Below the pieces are notes generated by a model, which saw only the letters and a program-made list of their open reading frames with translations, was not told the DNA's origin and did not search any database. Shown one piece after another: positions 5,732 to 5,955 of a stretch of 5,955 bases of DNA (position 1 is its first letter; every line of letters starts with the position of its first letter). The stretch comes from Clostridiales bacterium (GTDB taxonomy: Bacteria; Bacillota; Clostridia; Tissierellales; Sedimentibacteraceae). The DNA is taken from positions 1 to 5,955 of the forward strand of contig DNNV01000107.1 in assembly GCA_003497505.1 (NCBI GenBank), written 5' to 3'. Both the position numbers and the translations under genes were made by a program.

Positions 5732-5955
5732 TTGTCTTTCCCCGCTCCTTTTCAAATTGTAAATATCTCGGCTTATGCACCATATTTTTAATCCTTGGAC
5801 GAATAACCGTATCTTTCAGATCCTTTCTGTTTTCCACAAAGCTGGTGAAGGGAGTCATATACGGAACTCCGCAGCTTTTAAGCGTACACAGATGAATAAG
5901 AAGCACGCACAGGCCTATGGATATTCCGAAAAGTCCAAATATGGACGCCAGCAGA
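5724..5955 (-). CDS. gerAA: GerAA family spore germination protein, C-terminal part (runs off the window)
   Basis: Only the last 76 codons are present; the frame stays open to the window edge, so the gene continues beyond 5955 and is not known to be broken. The visible part begins in a hydrophobic segment (LLASIFGLFGISIGL, then VLLIHLCTL) followed by SCGVPYMTPF and the charged tail RKDLKDTVIRPRI. This is the expected C-terminus of GerAA/SpoVAF-type proteins, where GVPY-x-x-PF followed by KD-x-x-DT is strongly conserved. GerAA is the A subunit of the nutrient receptor in the spore inner membrane and usually has about 480-550 residues with a large N-terminal soluble domain, which is not visible here. 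A GTG at 5906 is an internal codon, not a start. The overlap with gerAB confirms the order A-B-C. SpoVAF shares this C-terminus, but the adjacent B and C genes favour a germinant receptor. Confidence 0.92.
   Translation of the reverse strand, partial: LLASIFGLFGISIGLCVLLIHLCTLKSCGVPYMTPFTSFVENRKDLKDTVIRPRIKNMVHKPRYLQFEKERGKTNV
5740..5752 (-). promoter_or_regulatory. Probable ribosome binding site for gerAB inside gerAA
   Basis: On the minus strand AAAAGGAG (5752-5745) is followed by CGGGG and then the ATG at 5731. The spacing from GGAG is 13 bases, longer than usual; GGGG (5743-5740) at 8 bases may be the effective contact. Translation may also rely on ribosomes finishing gerAA, whose stop lies just inside gerAB. 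Confidence 0.5.

Noticed and set aside
5724..5906. Stand-alone 60-residue protein beginning at 5906
   Set aside because: The apparent start is an internal GTG; the frame continues open to the window edge and the extended translation is the GerAA C-terminus.

Overview
This window looks like ordinary chromosome from an endospore-forming, AT-rich Gram-positive bacterium, most likely a member of the Clostridia. The evidence is a spore-germination receptor operon, the sporulation signalling gene spoIIR, strong AGGAGG-type ribosome binding sites, and a low-GC sequence with AT-rich intergenic DNA. The clade is an inference from gene content; no 16S or other marker is present.

Plus-strand half (1-2819). 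An AT-rich leader (1-98) carries a good sigma-A-type promoter. It is followed by murI (glutamate racemase, 99-905) and, 11 bp later, by a DUF1934/YwiB-like small protein gene (917-1336); these two look like one operon. An 88-bp gap (1337-1424) contains two inverted repeats that share four bases. The gap leads into a RocR-like, PAS-containing sigma-54 enhancer-binding regulator, whose real start is at 1425 rather than at the longer ORF start.

Junction (2813-2852). A near-perfect 17-bp palindrome forms a bidirectional intrinsic terminator. The regulator gene on the plus strand and spoIIR on the minus strand meet here, and their two TAA stop codons pair with each other in the stem.

Minus-strand half (5955 down to 2846). 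In transcription order the genes are gerAA (only the last 76 codons are in the window), gerAB, gerAC and spoIIR. GerAA, GerAB and GerAC would form a nutrient-germinant receptor in the spore inner membrane: GerAA and GerAB are membrane subunits and GerAC is a lipoprotein. The genes are tightly packed, with an 8-nt overlap, a TAATG overlap and a 10-bp gap, so they are probably translated from one message. SpoIIR is the forespore-made signal that triggers pro-sigma-E processing in the mother cell. Finding it as the last gene of a germination operon is the most biologically interesting arrangement here, because the two functions normally belong to different stages of sporulation.

I see no mobile element, CRISPR array, tRNA, rRNA or phage gene, and no clearly new biological system. 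The points worth a second look are the ger-spoIIR linkage, the paired hairpins ahead of the regulator, the orphan status of that regulator, and the stop-codon palindrome.
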